Assembly (NCBI GenBank): GCA_020544305.1
Contig: CP058667.1
Location: 1,736,001 to 1,800,000, forward strand
Origin: Staphylococcus taiwanensis
GTDB lineage: Bacteria; Bacillota; Bacilli; Staphylococcales; Staphylococcaceae
Length of the DNA stretch: 64,000 nucleotides
Direction: 5' to 3'
Part shown: positions 32,880 through 39,273 of the stretch, in pieces
How the letters are laid out: each line of letters begins with the position of its first letter
Position numbering within the stretch: the stretch's first letter is position 1
Notes under the pieces: model-generated
What the model was told of the DNA's origin: nothing
What the model saw: only the letters and a program-made list of their open reading frames with translations
Databases searched by the model: none
Translations under genes and position numbers: made by a program

Positions 32880-33102
32880 TCACGTACTCCTCCCATCGTC
32901 GGTCAGCCCTGTCTGATCTAGCATCAGCGCTTTGATACAGGGTAATATATAAATTGATATTGTCGTTTAAATCTTTAATATGCTCTTTAGCAGTATCTAG
33001 TTGTCTTTTTAGATGTTTGTTTTCTAAACTGATTAAAACTAAGTCTTTGCTATCTTTTAGCAAGTTGTTATATTCTTTTAAAGATATAGTTACCTCTTGC
33101 AT
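32854..33102 (-). CDS. Hypothetical coiled-coil phage protein
   Basis: 82 residues starting MQEVTISLKEYNNLLKDSKDL behind GGGAGG. It is almost entirely a predicted coiled coil (LKRQLDTAKEHIKDLNDNIN) followed by a charged tail (DRADRRWEEYVNARANIKL). Such short coiled-coil proteins are common in early operons of staphylococcal phages; the function is unknown. Confidence 0.6.
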   Translation of the reverse strand: MQEVTISLKEYNNLLKDSKDLVLISLENKHLKRQLDTAKEHIKDLNDNINLYITLYQSADARSDRADRRWEEYVNARANIKL

Positions 33103-33175
33103 ATATGTGCCTCCCGTTATATGATTAAGATGAAATTTTTGTTAAGTGTTTGACTGTTACTCATTGCCGTGAGTT

Positions 33176-33376
33176 TCAGTCTTTTTTTATGCCAAAAAAG
33201 TCATTTGGAGTTACTTCTAAAAAGTCGCAAATCTTTAGAATAGTCGTTGCGCTTGGATGTGGCGTTGTTTCATAATAAAGTCCTTGTAAAGTTGTTCGTG
33301 ATATTCCGGTACCTTTGTATACATCTTTTATTTTCAATTTTCTAATAGCTAACAAAATTCTAAATTCATTTTTCAT
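33176..33376 (-). CDS. XRE-family transcriptional regulator
   Basis: 66 residues, essentially one Cro/C1-type helix-turn-helix: IRKLKIKDVYKGTGISRTTLQGLYYET, with the recognition helix in SRTTLQGL, then ATTILKICDFLEVTPNDFFGI. It starts after AAAGGAGAATT. It is a third small HTH regulator besides CI (36042) and Cro (35660), within the early operon, and may repress later early genes. Confidence 0.85.
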   Translation of the reverse strand: MKNEFRILLAIRKLKIKDVYKGTGISRTTLQGLYYETTPHPSATTILKICDFLEVTPNDFFGIKKD

Positions 33377-33380
33377 TTTC

Positions 33381-33554
33381 TTAATTCTCCTTTACTTGAA
33401 AAAATTCATATTCGAAAAACAAGTATGTGATTACTGCTGTAACCATTGCTATTGCTACTGCGTTTGTGATGAATATGTTTAGCATCATTGATAAAAAAAA
33501 TGTTACGTTGAACATCATGCCTGAGATTAAGAATGCTTTATCGTGTGATTTCAT
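33381..33554 (-). CDS. DUF1270-like small membrane protein
   Basis: 57 residues found by reading the gap. The ATG at 33554 follows GGGGAG by six bases; the stop is TAA at 33381. Two hydrophobic segments (FLISGMMFNVTFFLSMMLNIFI and AVAIAMVTAVITYLFF) and the FEYEFFQ end match the two-helix DUF1270 proteins of staphylococcal early operons. The function is unknown. Confidence 0.75.
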   Translation of the reverse strand: MKSHDKAFLISGMMFNVTFFLSMMLNIFITNAVAIAMVTAVITYLFFEYEFFQVKEN

Positions 33555-33556
33555 GT

Positions 33557-33874
33557 TTATCTCCCCTTTCCGTGAATTTCTTCAAAATGTTCGTCGATAA
33601 ATTTGCTCATCTTTCTAGCGTTGAATCTCCAACGATTTAAACTTTCATCCGGATAATGTGCGATGCCTTGCTTTTTGAGTAATTTCTCAAACTTAGGATT
33701 GAATAGTAATCTGTCTTTAATAGTGTCGTCAGATGACATTTTCAATTTGCGTTTCAATTCTTTTAAGTCCCAGACTGGGTCTAATGAGTAGTTTATTAAC
33801 TCGTCGTATTCATCTTTAGAGACAAGCACGTGTGTGTCGGGTATTGGTACAGATACGGTTAAAGTTTGCGTCAT
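33557..33874 (-). CDS. DUF771-family phage protein
   Basis: 105 residues. PDTHVLVSKDEYDELINYSLDPVWDLKELKRKL, then DTIKDRLLFNPKFEKLL and YPDESLNRWRFNARKMSKFIDEHF, is the DUF771 pattern: an excisionase- or MerR-like DNA-binding fold (WDLKELKRKLKMSSDDTIKDRLL). It may be an excisionase or regulator. It begins at an ATG with AAAGGAG upstream. On the other strand the same 30 bases carry a promoter-like TATAAT for the small gene at 33934. Confidence 0.8.
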   Translation of the reverse strand: MTQTLTVSVPIPDTHVLVSKDEYDELINYSLDPVWDLKELKRKLKMSSDDTIKDRLLFNPKFEKLLKKQGIAHYPDESLNRWRFNARKMSKFIDEHFEEIHGKGR

Positions 33875-33882
33875 CTTAGATA

Positions 33883-33901
33883 CTCCTTTCGTGTATAATT
33901 T
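33883..33901 (+). promoter_or_regulatory. Promoter-like element, copy 1
   Basis: CTCCTTTCGTGTATAATTT is identical to 35202-35220. On the plus strand it provides TATAAT at 33894-33899, with transcription expected to start near 33906, just before the gene at 33934. On the minus strand AAAGGAG within it is the ribosome site of the DUF771 gene. No good -35 box is visible. Confidence 0.5.
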
Positions 33902-33933
33902 GGTTATCTCCTTATAGAAAGGAGGTGTTGCCT

Positions 33934-34104
33934 ATGGCTAAGAATCCACCTAAAGACGGACGCCGTAAAGGTGCGGTGAAAAGTCGTTCTCAAGTTAAAA
34001 ACCCTAAAACAAAACGTTATGTTAAACGTGATTCTAAAACTGGTAGATTTATGGATATGAAATCAGATTCAAAACCGTTTAAGGGAGTTCGTAAAGAACG
34101 TTAA
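33934..34104 (+). CDS. Small basic phage protein encoded opposite to the early operon
   Basis: 56 residues: MAKNPPKDGRRKGAVKSRSQ, then KNPKTKRYVKRDSKTGRFMD and FKGVRKER. It has a very strong ribosome site (AAAGGAGGTG, seven bases before ATG). The product is highly basic, with the NPKTxxxVKRDxxTGRFMD pattern that I recall from a widespread family of short uncharacterised bacterial and phage proteins. It runs against the surrounding minus-strand genes, has its own TATAAT and a terminator-like hairpin, and overlaps the end of the metallopeptidase gene by four bases. It might be expressed in the lysogen. Confidence 0.75.
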   Translation: MAKNPPKDGRRKGAVKSRSQVKNPKTKRYVKRDSKTGRFMDMKSDSKPFKGVRKER

Positions 34105-34406
34105 CTTGATGAAAGCTGCTCTAATTCATTTAGAGTGGCTTTTAAATTGTTTTGATTTAAAACTTGGTTAAACACTATTGATAAGTTTTTTACTTGTTCT
34201 TCATCGTGTTCGTCATAACCAGCTTCATACAACATTGCATGTAACATCTCGTGAACTAAAACTTGCTTCTTACGTTCGGTTGACAAACTTCTTTTAATTT
34301 GTATTACGCTTTCTCTATAGATACACAAACCTAAGCAACTTGGATCATTGTCAACTTCTTCAATTTGAAATACATTGTATTTCACACCACATACATCGAT
34401 ATTCAT
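34101..34406 (-). CDS. Small zinc metallopeptidase-like phage protein (HExxH)
   Basis: 101 residues behind AAAGGAGGT. VLVHEMLHAMLYEAGY contains a canonical HExxH zinc site followed by a helix, as in short ImmA/IrrE or SprT-like proteins. It lies directly after the antirepressor gene. A role in cleaving a host or phage repressor is conceivable by analogy with ImmA; no substrate can be deduced. It is a separate protein from the ImmA-type gene next to cI. Confidence 0.72.
   Translation of the reverse strand: MNIDVCGVKYNVFQIEEVDNDPSCLGLCIYRESVIQIKRSLSTERKKQVLVHEMLHAMLYEAGYDEHDEEQVKNLSIVFNQVLNQNNLKATLNELEQLSSS
34110..34146 (+). terminator. Terminator-like hairpin for the small plus-strand gene
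   Basis: On the plus strand AAAGC..CTCTAA pairs with TTTAGAG..GCTTT around TTCA, followed by TTTAAATTG. It lies just after the plus-strand stop at 34104 and inside the opposite metallopeptidase coding region. Confidence 0.5.
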
Positions 34407-34417
34407 AGCGACCTCCT

Positions 34418-35191
34418 TTAAGTTGTTTGTTCGATTGTGGGTAAAATATCGTTGTCTTTTAGTAATTCGTAAATGAACAATCTACCTTTCTGTGTCCATT
34501 TAGTATTCATGCGAACCGATGTGCTACCGTCTTTATGTTCAATCTCAGTAGTAGATGAATGTGTGTAGCCTTTAGCATGTAGGTTAGAATATAGTAACCA
34601 CTGACCAGATTGTTTATATTGAACTTTCAGTTCATGCAGTAACTTGTTTAATGCTTGAGCCGACATTCCGTAATCTTTAGCAATCTGACCGACTGTAACT
34701 AAATTTTTATTGTTTAATATTGTGTCTAGATAAGATGCTTTAGGTTCATATTCAGCAATCTTTTGCTTTTGCATGTTGTTTTCAAGTTGTAGCTGTTGTT
34801 TCTCTTTTTGTTCCTCTATCCAAAGTTCAGCACGTTTGACTGGGTCTTTAATCATGTAACTTGCGACAGGTTGTGCGATTTGACGTTCCATTTCGTTAAA
34901 TTTATTAATGTAAGCCATTTTGAAATCGTTGTGACCTTGAATATTGAACATGTATAAAGTGAAACCATCTTTAGTTAATAGGTATTCTTTATATTCTCTA
35001 CCTCTTTCGCTTTTATAAGTGTTTGGGATAATCTCACTCCCCAGATTTGGGGACTGAGATTTTAAAATGTTCTCTAAATCCCTTTTTACATGATCGTGTC
35101 TTCTTTCTAATTCCTCTGCTACTACTCGACTAGAAACAACTGCTCCTAATTCTGAATTGTTTTCAATTTGTATTTCTTGTAATGCTTGCAT
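34418..35191 (-). CDS. Phage antirepressor (Rha-type N-terminus, ANT/KilAC C-terminus)
   Basis: 257 residues. Residues about 15-110 are a Rha regulatory domain (VVSSRVVAEELERRHDHVKRDLENIL, FTLYMFNIQGHNDFKMAYINKF). After a coiled coil (EEQKEKQQLQLENNMQKQKI) the C-terminal ~110 residues are a KilAC/ANT domain (LVTVGQIAKDYGMSAQALNKLLHEL, WTQKGRLFIYELL). It is expected to oppose CI after induction. It starts after AAAGGAGCATAAACAAT and is the second main gene of the lytic operon. Confidence 0.92.
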   Translation of the reverse strand: MQALQEIQIENNSELGAVVSSRVVAEELERRHDHVKRDLENILKSQSPNLGSEIIPNTYKSERGREYKEYLLTKDGFTLYMFNIQGHNDFKMAYINKFNEMERQIAQPVASYMIKDPVKRAELWIEEQKEKQQLQLENNMQKQKIAEYEPKASYLDTILNNKNLVTVGQIAKDYGMSAQALNKLLHELKVQYKQSGQWLLYSNLHAKGYTHSSTTEIEHKDGSTSVRMNTKWTQKGRLFIYELLKDNDILPTIEQTT

Positions 35192-35201
35192 ATTGTTTAT
35201 G

Positions 35202-35220
35202 CTCCTTTCGTGTATAATTT
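35202..35220 (+). promoter_or_regulatory. Promoter-like element, copy 2
   Basis: It is identical over 19 bases to 33883-33901. TATAAT lies at 35213-35218 on the plus strand, ahead of the small gene at 35255. On the minus strand it provides the AAAGGAG ribosome site of the antirepressor gene. The -35 is weak. Confidence 0.5.
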
Positions 35221-35254
35221 AGTTATCGCTACTGCGATGGTGGGTGGTGATAAG

Positions 35255-35492
35255 ATTGAAACCTAACTATAACTTTAGTATCAATGTTAGAAATGCCGGT
35301 AAGTTTGAAGAAACACCATGTGAATTTGTAGATGGTAGCAAAGGTGTTCGATTAGCTTACGAAAATGGTTTGGTCGTAACAATCCACGTTGACGGCAATA
35401 ATATTGATATACGTTCAAGTCACCGATTAATTTCGGTTGATGAAAACCCTTTAACTTTTGATGTTGATATGAATACAAAAAATCCTAAATAA
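35255..35492 (+). CDS. Small hypothetical protein encoded opposite to the early operon
   Basis: 78 residues from a TTG at 35255 (GGTGGTG seven bases upstream); a GTG at 35244 would add four residues and is less well supported. The sequence KPNYNFSINVRNAGKFEETPCEFVDG, GVRLAYENGLVVTIHVDG, DIRSSHRLISVDENPLTFDV suggests a compact all-beta fold. No family is recognised. It is read against its neighbours and is preceded by the same promoter-like element as the gene at 33934, which suggests shared control. Confidence 0.6.
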
Positions 35493-35646
35493 TTTTTTTA
35501 CCATCAACAGTTAAAGACAATGTATTTTTATTTTGGAGATGTAAGAGGTCGATTGTCGTAAGCAATTCCTCTTTGCTCCATTTTTCTTTTTCTGCTAGTT
35601 CGATGATTTTTACTGCTATTTCATGAATCTTTTTTAAATCTTGCAT
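35485..35646 (-). CDS. Small hypothetical phage protein between cro and antirepressor
   Basis: 53 residues found by reading the gap. The ATG at 35646 follows AAAGGAGGATAAC; the stop TAG is at 35485. It is mostly helical (MQDLKKIHEIAVKIIELAEKE, WSKEELLTTIDLLHLQNKN). It overlaps the 3' end of the opposite-strand gene by eight bases. The function is unknown, but a small protein here is common in staphylococcal phages. Confidence 0.65.
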   Translation of the reverse strand: MQDLKKIHEIAVKIIELAEKEKWSKEELLTTIDLLHLQNKNTLSLTVDGKKII

Positions 35647-35659
35647 TTGTTATCCTCCT

Positions 35660-35884
35660 TTAAGTTTTTTGGTGCTCTTTGTTACCATTTTGGTGACATC
35701 TAGGTAAAAAAATATCTTCCATATTTTTATTGAATAATTTTGAGATTATAAACATCTCATCTAAATTAAATGGCGTCTTGCTTTGTTCTTTATTGATATA
35801 AGAATTTCTACTTATATTTAAAATTTTCGCCATTTCATCTTGAGTATATTTCCCTTTTCTCAAGCCATATAGTTTATGTTGCAT
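35660..35884 (-). CDS. cro: Cro-like repressor (XRE family)
   Basis: 74 residues from the ATG at 35884 (MQHKLYGLRKGKYTQDEMAK), with GGAGGTG upstream. The helix-turn-helix is YTQDEMAKILNISRNSYINKEQ. It is the first gene leftward from the cI/cro switch, transcribed from a good promoter with an operator in its spacer. A further operator copy lies within the last part of this gene (35683-35699). Confidence 0.85.
   Translation of the reverse strand: MQHKLYGLRKGKYTQDEMAKILNISRNSYINKEQSKTPFNLDEMFIISKLFNKNMEDIFLPRCHQNGNKEHQKT
35683..35699. promoter_or_regulatory. Operator-like site 3, inside cro
   Basis: TACCATTTTGGTGACAT contains the ACCA/TGGT dyad and matches 14 of 17 bases of the site at 35982-35998. 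It encodes part of the Cro C-terminal tail (CHQNGN) at the same time. It may be an auxiliary operator for looping or autoregulation. Confidence 0.55.
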
Positions 35885-35910
35885 TGCGTTAGCACCTCCT
35901 GACAAATACA

Positions 35911-35939
35911 ACTATAGCACCAATACGGTGACATGTAAA
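35911..35939 (-). promoter_or_regulatory. Lytic (cro) promoter
   Basis: On the minus strand TTTACA (35939-35934) and TATAGT (35916-35911) are separated by 17 bases; the spacer contains operator site 1. Repressor bound there would block this promoter directly. Confidence 0.8.
35918..35934. promoter_or_regulatory. Operator site 1 in the cro promoter
   Basis: CACCAATACGGTGACAT, with CACC/GGTG dyad symmetry, lies between the -35 and -10 of the lytic promoter. It matches 14 of 17 bases of site 2. Confidence 0.75.
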
Positions 35940-35981
35940 TAGTCTTTTGCAAATTTTTTTGTGTTTTTGTAAAATTCAGGC

Positions 35982-35998
35982 TACCAAAATGGTGACAT
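35982..35998. promoter_or_regulatory. Operator site 2 in the cI promoter
   Basis: TACCAAAATGGTGACAT, with ACCA/TGGT dyad symmetry, immediately precedes TATAAT (35998-36003), the likely -10 of the repressor promoter. Bound CI or Cro here would regulate cI itself. Confidence 0.72.
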
Positions 35999-36003
35999 AT
36001 AAT
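35998..36003 (+). promoter_or_regulatory. Likely -10 of the repressor (cI) promoter
   Basis: TATAAT is followed by a second TATAAT at 36005. The -35 (TTCAGG at 35975) is poor, so activation or weak constitutive expression is likely. GGAGGAA precedes the cI start by a suitable distance. Confidence 0.55.
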
Positions 36004-36041
36004 GTATAATTAATTTAACAAAACAACGGAGGAAATTAAAA

Positions 36042-36371
36042 ATGAATCAAGAAGAACTAGCAATTTATGTTGGAAATCAGATAAAAGAACATAGAGAAAA
36101 ACGTGGTTTAACTCAACAAGGTTTAGCTGATAAATTAAATGTTAGTAGACAAGCTGTAAGTAGATATGAAAAAGGTTTAAGAAAGGCTAATCAAGATACA
36201 CTTTTTGAACTTTCTCATATTTTAAAATGCAGTATTAATGATTTCTTTCCTAAAGAAGAATCAACAGAAGAACCCCAAACATTAGCAGCGCATCTAGAGG
36301 GTGAACTTAAACAAGAAGATGTTGATTACATAATGAGTCTAATTGATAGATTTAAAAACGAAGATAAATAA
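36042..36371 (+). CDS. CI-like repressor, XRE family (short form)
   Basis: 109 residues starting behind GGAGGAAATTAAAA. The helix-turn-helix is REKRGLTQQGLADKLNVSRQAVSRYEKGLRKA. There is no peptidase S24 (LexA-like) domain, so it cannot self-cleave on RecA activation. Instead an ImmA-type protein is encoded directly after it, the pairing seen in ICEBs1-like switches, where the metallopeptidase cleaves the repressor. The C-terminal part (AAHLEGELKQEDVDYIMSLID) is probably the dimerisation or ImmA-recognition tail. Confidence 0.88.
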   Translation: MNQEELAIYVGNQIKEHREKRGLTQQGLADKLNVSRQAVSRYEKGLRKANQDTLFELSHILKCSINDFFPKEESTEEPQTLAAHLEGELKQEDVDYIMSLIDRFKNEDK

Positions 36372-36385
36372 AGGGATTGGTTTTA

Positions 36386-36847
36386 ATGTCACGTTACGAA
36401 CAATTACTTGCTGAGAATGAACACATTAAAATTAAAGATACACATTCGCTACCTGATGGGTATAGTGGTTTCTATAAGGATGGAATAATTCTTATAGATA
36501 AAGACCTATCCGAAACACGCAAAGCCGAAGTCTTATACGAGGAACTAGCACATCACAAACTTACATATGGGAATATCTTAGATCAATCTAAAGACATAAA
36601 TCGCAAATTTGAAAACTACGCAAGACGTCATGGATACGAGGCCGCACTGCCCTTGCGTATTATTGTAGAGGCACATCACTACGGTGTAAGTAACTTATAC
36701 GAACTAGCGGAATACGTTCAGTTAAGTGAAGAACACGTATTAGAAATATTGGAACATTACAAACAAAAACATGGTATTGGAACTCACTATGGCGATTACT
36801 CTATTACGTTTGAGCCGTTGAGGGTTTTTAAATATAAAGAAATATAA
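36386..36847 (+). CDS. ImmA/IrrE-type metallopeptidase-like protein with altered zinc motif
   Basis: 153 residues from the ATG at 36386 (MSRYEQLLAENEH); a TTG at 36377 sits too close to AAAGGGA. The fold is recognisable by DGYSGFYKDGIILIDKDLSETRKAEVLYEELAHHK and then GYEAALPLRIIVEAHHYGVSNLYELAEY. The expected HExxH is EELAHH, so the first zinc-ligand His is Glu. I recall the same form in related staphylococcal phage proteins. It may still bind metal through other residues or act as a non-catalytic antirepressor. It is co-transcribed with cI. Confidence 0.85.
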   Translation: MSRYEQLLAENEHIKIKDTHSLPDGYSGFYKDGIILIDKDLSETRKAEVLYEELAHHKLTYGNILDQSKDINRKFENYARRHGYEAALPLRIIVEAHHYGVSNLYELAEYVQLSEEHVLEILEHYKQKHGIGTHYGDYSITFEPLRVFKYKEI

Positions 36848-36865
36848 ACAAAGGAGAAATGTAGA

Positions 36866-37342
36866 ATGAAAGAACCGCCGCATAATAGACTTACATTTAA
36901 AGAGAGTATGACAGAAGGCAAATATCTGACGACAATAACTAAAGAAGAAAAAATTCGTTATAAAAAATTATCTGTTGAAGAAAAAAGAAAAGTATTAAAT
37001 GATTTCAACGCTTCTACACCGCAAAAGGACGACAAAGTTAGCTTATTCGATTATATGAAACGCACTATGTTAAAACATGGTTTAGACGAAGTGACTTCTA
37101 TTACAGAAAATGCTCTTTTAAAAAACGAACCAGGCAAACATATCGACAGTTTTATGACGCGATTAAGTAGTTTTTCGACAACAAAAGATGGAACAACTGT
37201 TTTCACATATGAGTTAATCAATCAAAACTTTGTCGTTATAAAAATATTAGATGAACAACTGAAACAAAATAAAAAGATAATAGAACAAAATAACGAAATT
37301 ATCAGTTTACTTAAACAAATAGCTAATAAAGGAGAAATGTAG
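36866..37342 (+). CDS. Unknown lysogeny-module protein
   Basis: 158 residues behind AAAGGAG. It is charged and helical, with a C-terminal coiled coil (VVIKILDEQLKQNKKIIEQNNEIISLL). No signal peptide or membrane helix is seen. It is transcribed with cI and ends one base before the lipoprotein gene. An identical ribosome-site-plus-start block precedes both genes. I do not recognise the family. Its place in the lysogen-expressed segment suggests a host-benefit, exclusion or regulatory role; this is inference. Confidence 0.6.
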   Translation: MKEPPHNRLTFKESMTEGKYLTTITKEEKIRYKKLSVEEKRKVLNDFNASTPQKDDKVSLFDYMKRTMLKHGLDEVTSITENALLKNEPGKHIDSFMTRLSSFSTTKDGTTVFTYELINQNFVVIKILDEQLKQNKKIIEQNNEIISLLKQIANKGEM

Positions 37343-37343
37343 A

Positions 37344-37979
37344 ATGAAAAAGTTTTTATTTTTAATATTTGCAAGTTTATTAGTATTAGGTGCATGTGGA
37401 CAAGATGAGGATAACTCGAATAAAGATGATAATAAAAAGTCAGAAAGTAAATCAGACAAAAAGTCTAATGATCCAAAGAAAGATAAAAAATTAGAAAACA
37501 AAGATAAATCGAACAAAAACGCTAATGATGATAAACAACAAGATAGTTCAGATGATAGTAATAACGATACTGCTAACAACGAATCTGAAAGCACATCTAA
37601 AAACGATAATGGGAAAACTCAAAATGCTAACGGTAATAATGAACGTCCACAAGGTAAGACAGTTCAACCAACGCAACAAAACAACCAGCAACAAGCTAAC
37701 AACAACCAACAACAAAGTAGCAATCAACAATCACAAAATAACAATGATTATATGACACAAGATGAAATTAACGAATGGAATAAAAACAAGCCTACTACAC
37801 ATAACGAGTCGCAAATGGGATATGGACGTGCGGAATATGAAGAGGCGCGTAAAGCAAGCGAGCAAGTTTGGGATGACCCTAACGCTCATGTAGGTGGTCC
37901 AATCTGGGTAGGTAAAAACGAAGGTTACGACAGTTGGGCTAAAAGACAACAAGAGGTACAAAACACGCCAGCTCAATAA
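37344..37979 (+). CDS. Prophage lipoprotein, candidate superinfection-exclusion factor
   Basis: 211 residues. A lipoprotein signal peptide (MKKFLFLIFASLLVLGACGQ) has lipobox LGAC, so Cys18 is the lipidated residue. Residues about 20-145 are extremely low-complexity Asp/Asn/Lys/Ser then Gln/Asn. Residues about 150-211 form a compact conserved-looking tail (DEINEWNKNKPTTHNESQMGYGRAEYEEARKA, GYDSWAKRQQEVQ). Lipoproteins encoded between cI and int are known superinfection-exclusion proteins in some Gram-positive phages (Ltp of TP-J34). The long spacer would place the tail across the wall. The function here is unproven. Confidence 0.8.
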   Translation: MKKFLFLIFASLLVLGACGQDEDNSNKDDNKKSESKSDKKSNDPKKDKKLENKDKSNKNANDDKQQDSSDDSNNDTANNESESTSKNDNGKTQNANGNNERPQGKTVQPTQQNNQQQANNNQQQSSNQQSQNNNDYMTQDEINEWNKNKPTTHNESQMGYGRAEYEEARKASEQVWDDPNAHVGGPIWVGKNEGYDSWAKRQQEVQNTPAQ

Positions 37980-37983
37980 ATTT

Positions 37984-38015
37984 TATGGGTAGTCCACCTA
38001 CCCTTATTATTTTTT
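37984..38015 (+). terminator. Terminator after the lipoprotein gene
   Basis: GGGTAG pairs with CTACCC around TCCAC, followed by TTATTATTTTTTACC. It separates the cI-immA-lipoprotein transcript from int. Confidence 0.8.
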
Positions 38016-38037
38016 ACCTTTTTTGAGGAGGGATAGC

Positions 38038-39063
38038 ATGCAAACACGATGTTATGACGGTAAAAAATGGCAATATGAGTTTAAATATGATGGTAAGAGG
38101 TATCGAAAGAAAGGTTTTAGAACGAAACGTGAGGCAAACTCTGCAGGGTTAGATAAGTTAAATGAATTAAAACAAGGCATCGAGTACGAACCTAATTTAA
38201 CGCTATATGACTATTTTAAAACCTGGTGTGAAACGTTTAAAAAATCAACAGTGACACCTAAAACATATAAGTCCTATACCTCTGCAATTGAACATATCAA
38301 CAATCATCCTATCGGTAAAAAGAGGCTGAAAGACTTATCCAGATATCATTATCAAGATTTTATTAATGAGTTTTCAAAACATCATTCGAAAGAATCTATT
38401 AGAAAACTAAACGGTTATATTAGAACATCTTTAGACGATGCAGTATACGAAGGGCTTATTGCAAAGAACCCTACATTTAAAGTGAGTTATAGAGCTAGTA
38501 ACCCGAATAAAAGTGAGGATAGCAAGTATATCAATCTAAAAGACTATGAATTATTAAAACAGCATTTGATGACTAAAGACAATGCGTCATCACTTGTATT
38601 ATTCATCATGATTTGTACTGGTTGTCGCATAAGTGGTGCTTTAAATCTAAAACGAGATTATATTAACCAAGTTAAAAGTGAAATATATATTGATGAGCAT
38701 AAAACAGATTCGTCGCCACGTTACGTGTCTATTAGTCAAAAAGATATGAACCATATCATTAAGTCTATTGATCAATTACCTAGAACTATCGACGGAACTA
38801 TATTTGGTGAACTAACAAACAATGCAGTTAATAAACGTTTGAAAGTATATTGTAACAATCTAGGTATCAAAGAGATTACTTCACATGCTTTACGTCATAC
38901 TCACTGTTCATATTTATTAGCTAAAGGCATTTCTATATATTACATTTCAAAAAGATTAGGTCATAAAAATATATCAGTAACCACAGAAGTTTATTCACAT
39001 TTACTTGAAGAAACTTACAAAGAAGAAGATGAAAAAGCAACACAGATTATAAGTGCAATGTGA
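38038..39063 (+). CDS. int: Tyrosine-family integrase
   Basis: 341 residues from the ATG at 38038 (MQTRCYDGKKWQYEFKY) behind GAGGAGGG; an in-frame start at 38023 would include the ribosome site. An AP2-like arm-binding N-terminus is followed by a core-binding domain (LYDYFKTWCETFKKSTVTPKTYKSY) and the catalytic domain with Arg in TGCRISGALNL, HALRHTHCSYL (HxxR), the His in RLGHKNISVT and the nucleophile Tyr in TTEVYSHLL. It integrates and, with an excisionase, excises the prophage. It is the last prophage gene before the chromosome. Confidence 0.96.
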   Translation: MQTRCYDGKKWQYEFKYDGKRYRKKGFRTKREANSAGLDKLNELKQGIEYEPNLTLYDYFKTWCETFKKSTVTPKTYKSYTSAIEHINNHPIGKKRLKDLSRYHYQDFINEFSKHHSKESIRKLNGYIRTSLDDAVYEGLIAKNPTFKVSYRASNPNKSEDSKYINLKDYELLKQHLMTKDNASSLVLFIMICTGCRISGALNLKRDYINQVKSEIYIDEHKTDSSPRYVSISQKDMNHIIKSIDQLPRTIDGTIFGELTNNAVNKRLKVYCNNLGIKEITSHALRHTHCSYLLAKGISIYYISKRLGHKNISVTTEVYSHLLEETYKEEDEKATQIISAM

Positions 39064-39165
39064 TTTTTAGGGACCCATTAGGGACCCAAAACCCCATGAA
39101 ACCCGTTGTTATAAGGTTTATAGTATCCCTCCCAGGACGTCATTAACTAAAAATTACATACATTT
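39064..39165 (+). other. Probable prophage attachment-site region (int-proximal end)
   Basis: After the int stop there is a direct repeat of AGGGACCCA (39069-39077 and 39080-39088) suggestive of integrase arm sites. A stretch containing TATCCCTCCCAGGACGTCA follows, where host DNA probably begins. The other prophage end is outside the window, so the core cannot be confirmed by finding the duplicate. No complete tRNA or tmRNA is visible here. Confidence 0.45.
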
Positions 39166-39172
39166 TTAGACT

Positions 39173-39206
39173 GAGAACGCTGTTATGATAGCGTTCTTTT
39201 TATTTT
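39173..39206 (+). terminator. Terminator beyond the prophage end
   Basis: GAACGCT pairs with AGCGTTC around GTTATGAT, followed by TTTTTATTTT. It would end int transcription on the chromosomal side. Confidence 0.75.
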
Positions 39207-39273
39207 GCCTTTTAATGAAACACTTTAGAAAACTGCATTTTAACTGCTTTTATAGTGACCCAAATACCTAGCA

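Noticed and set aside
37307-37594. 95-codon minus-strand ORF opposite the lipoprotein
   Set aside because: It is the reverse of the low-complexity Asp/Lys/Ser coding region, giving a Ser/Leu-rich artefact.
39064-39165. A tRNA or tmRNA gene as integration target
   Set aside because: CCCTCCCAGGACG looked like a tRNA 3' end, but I could not build arms or a cloverleaf.
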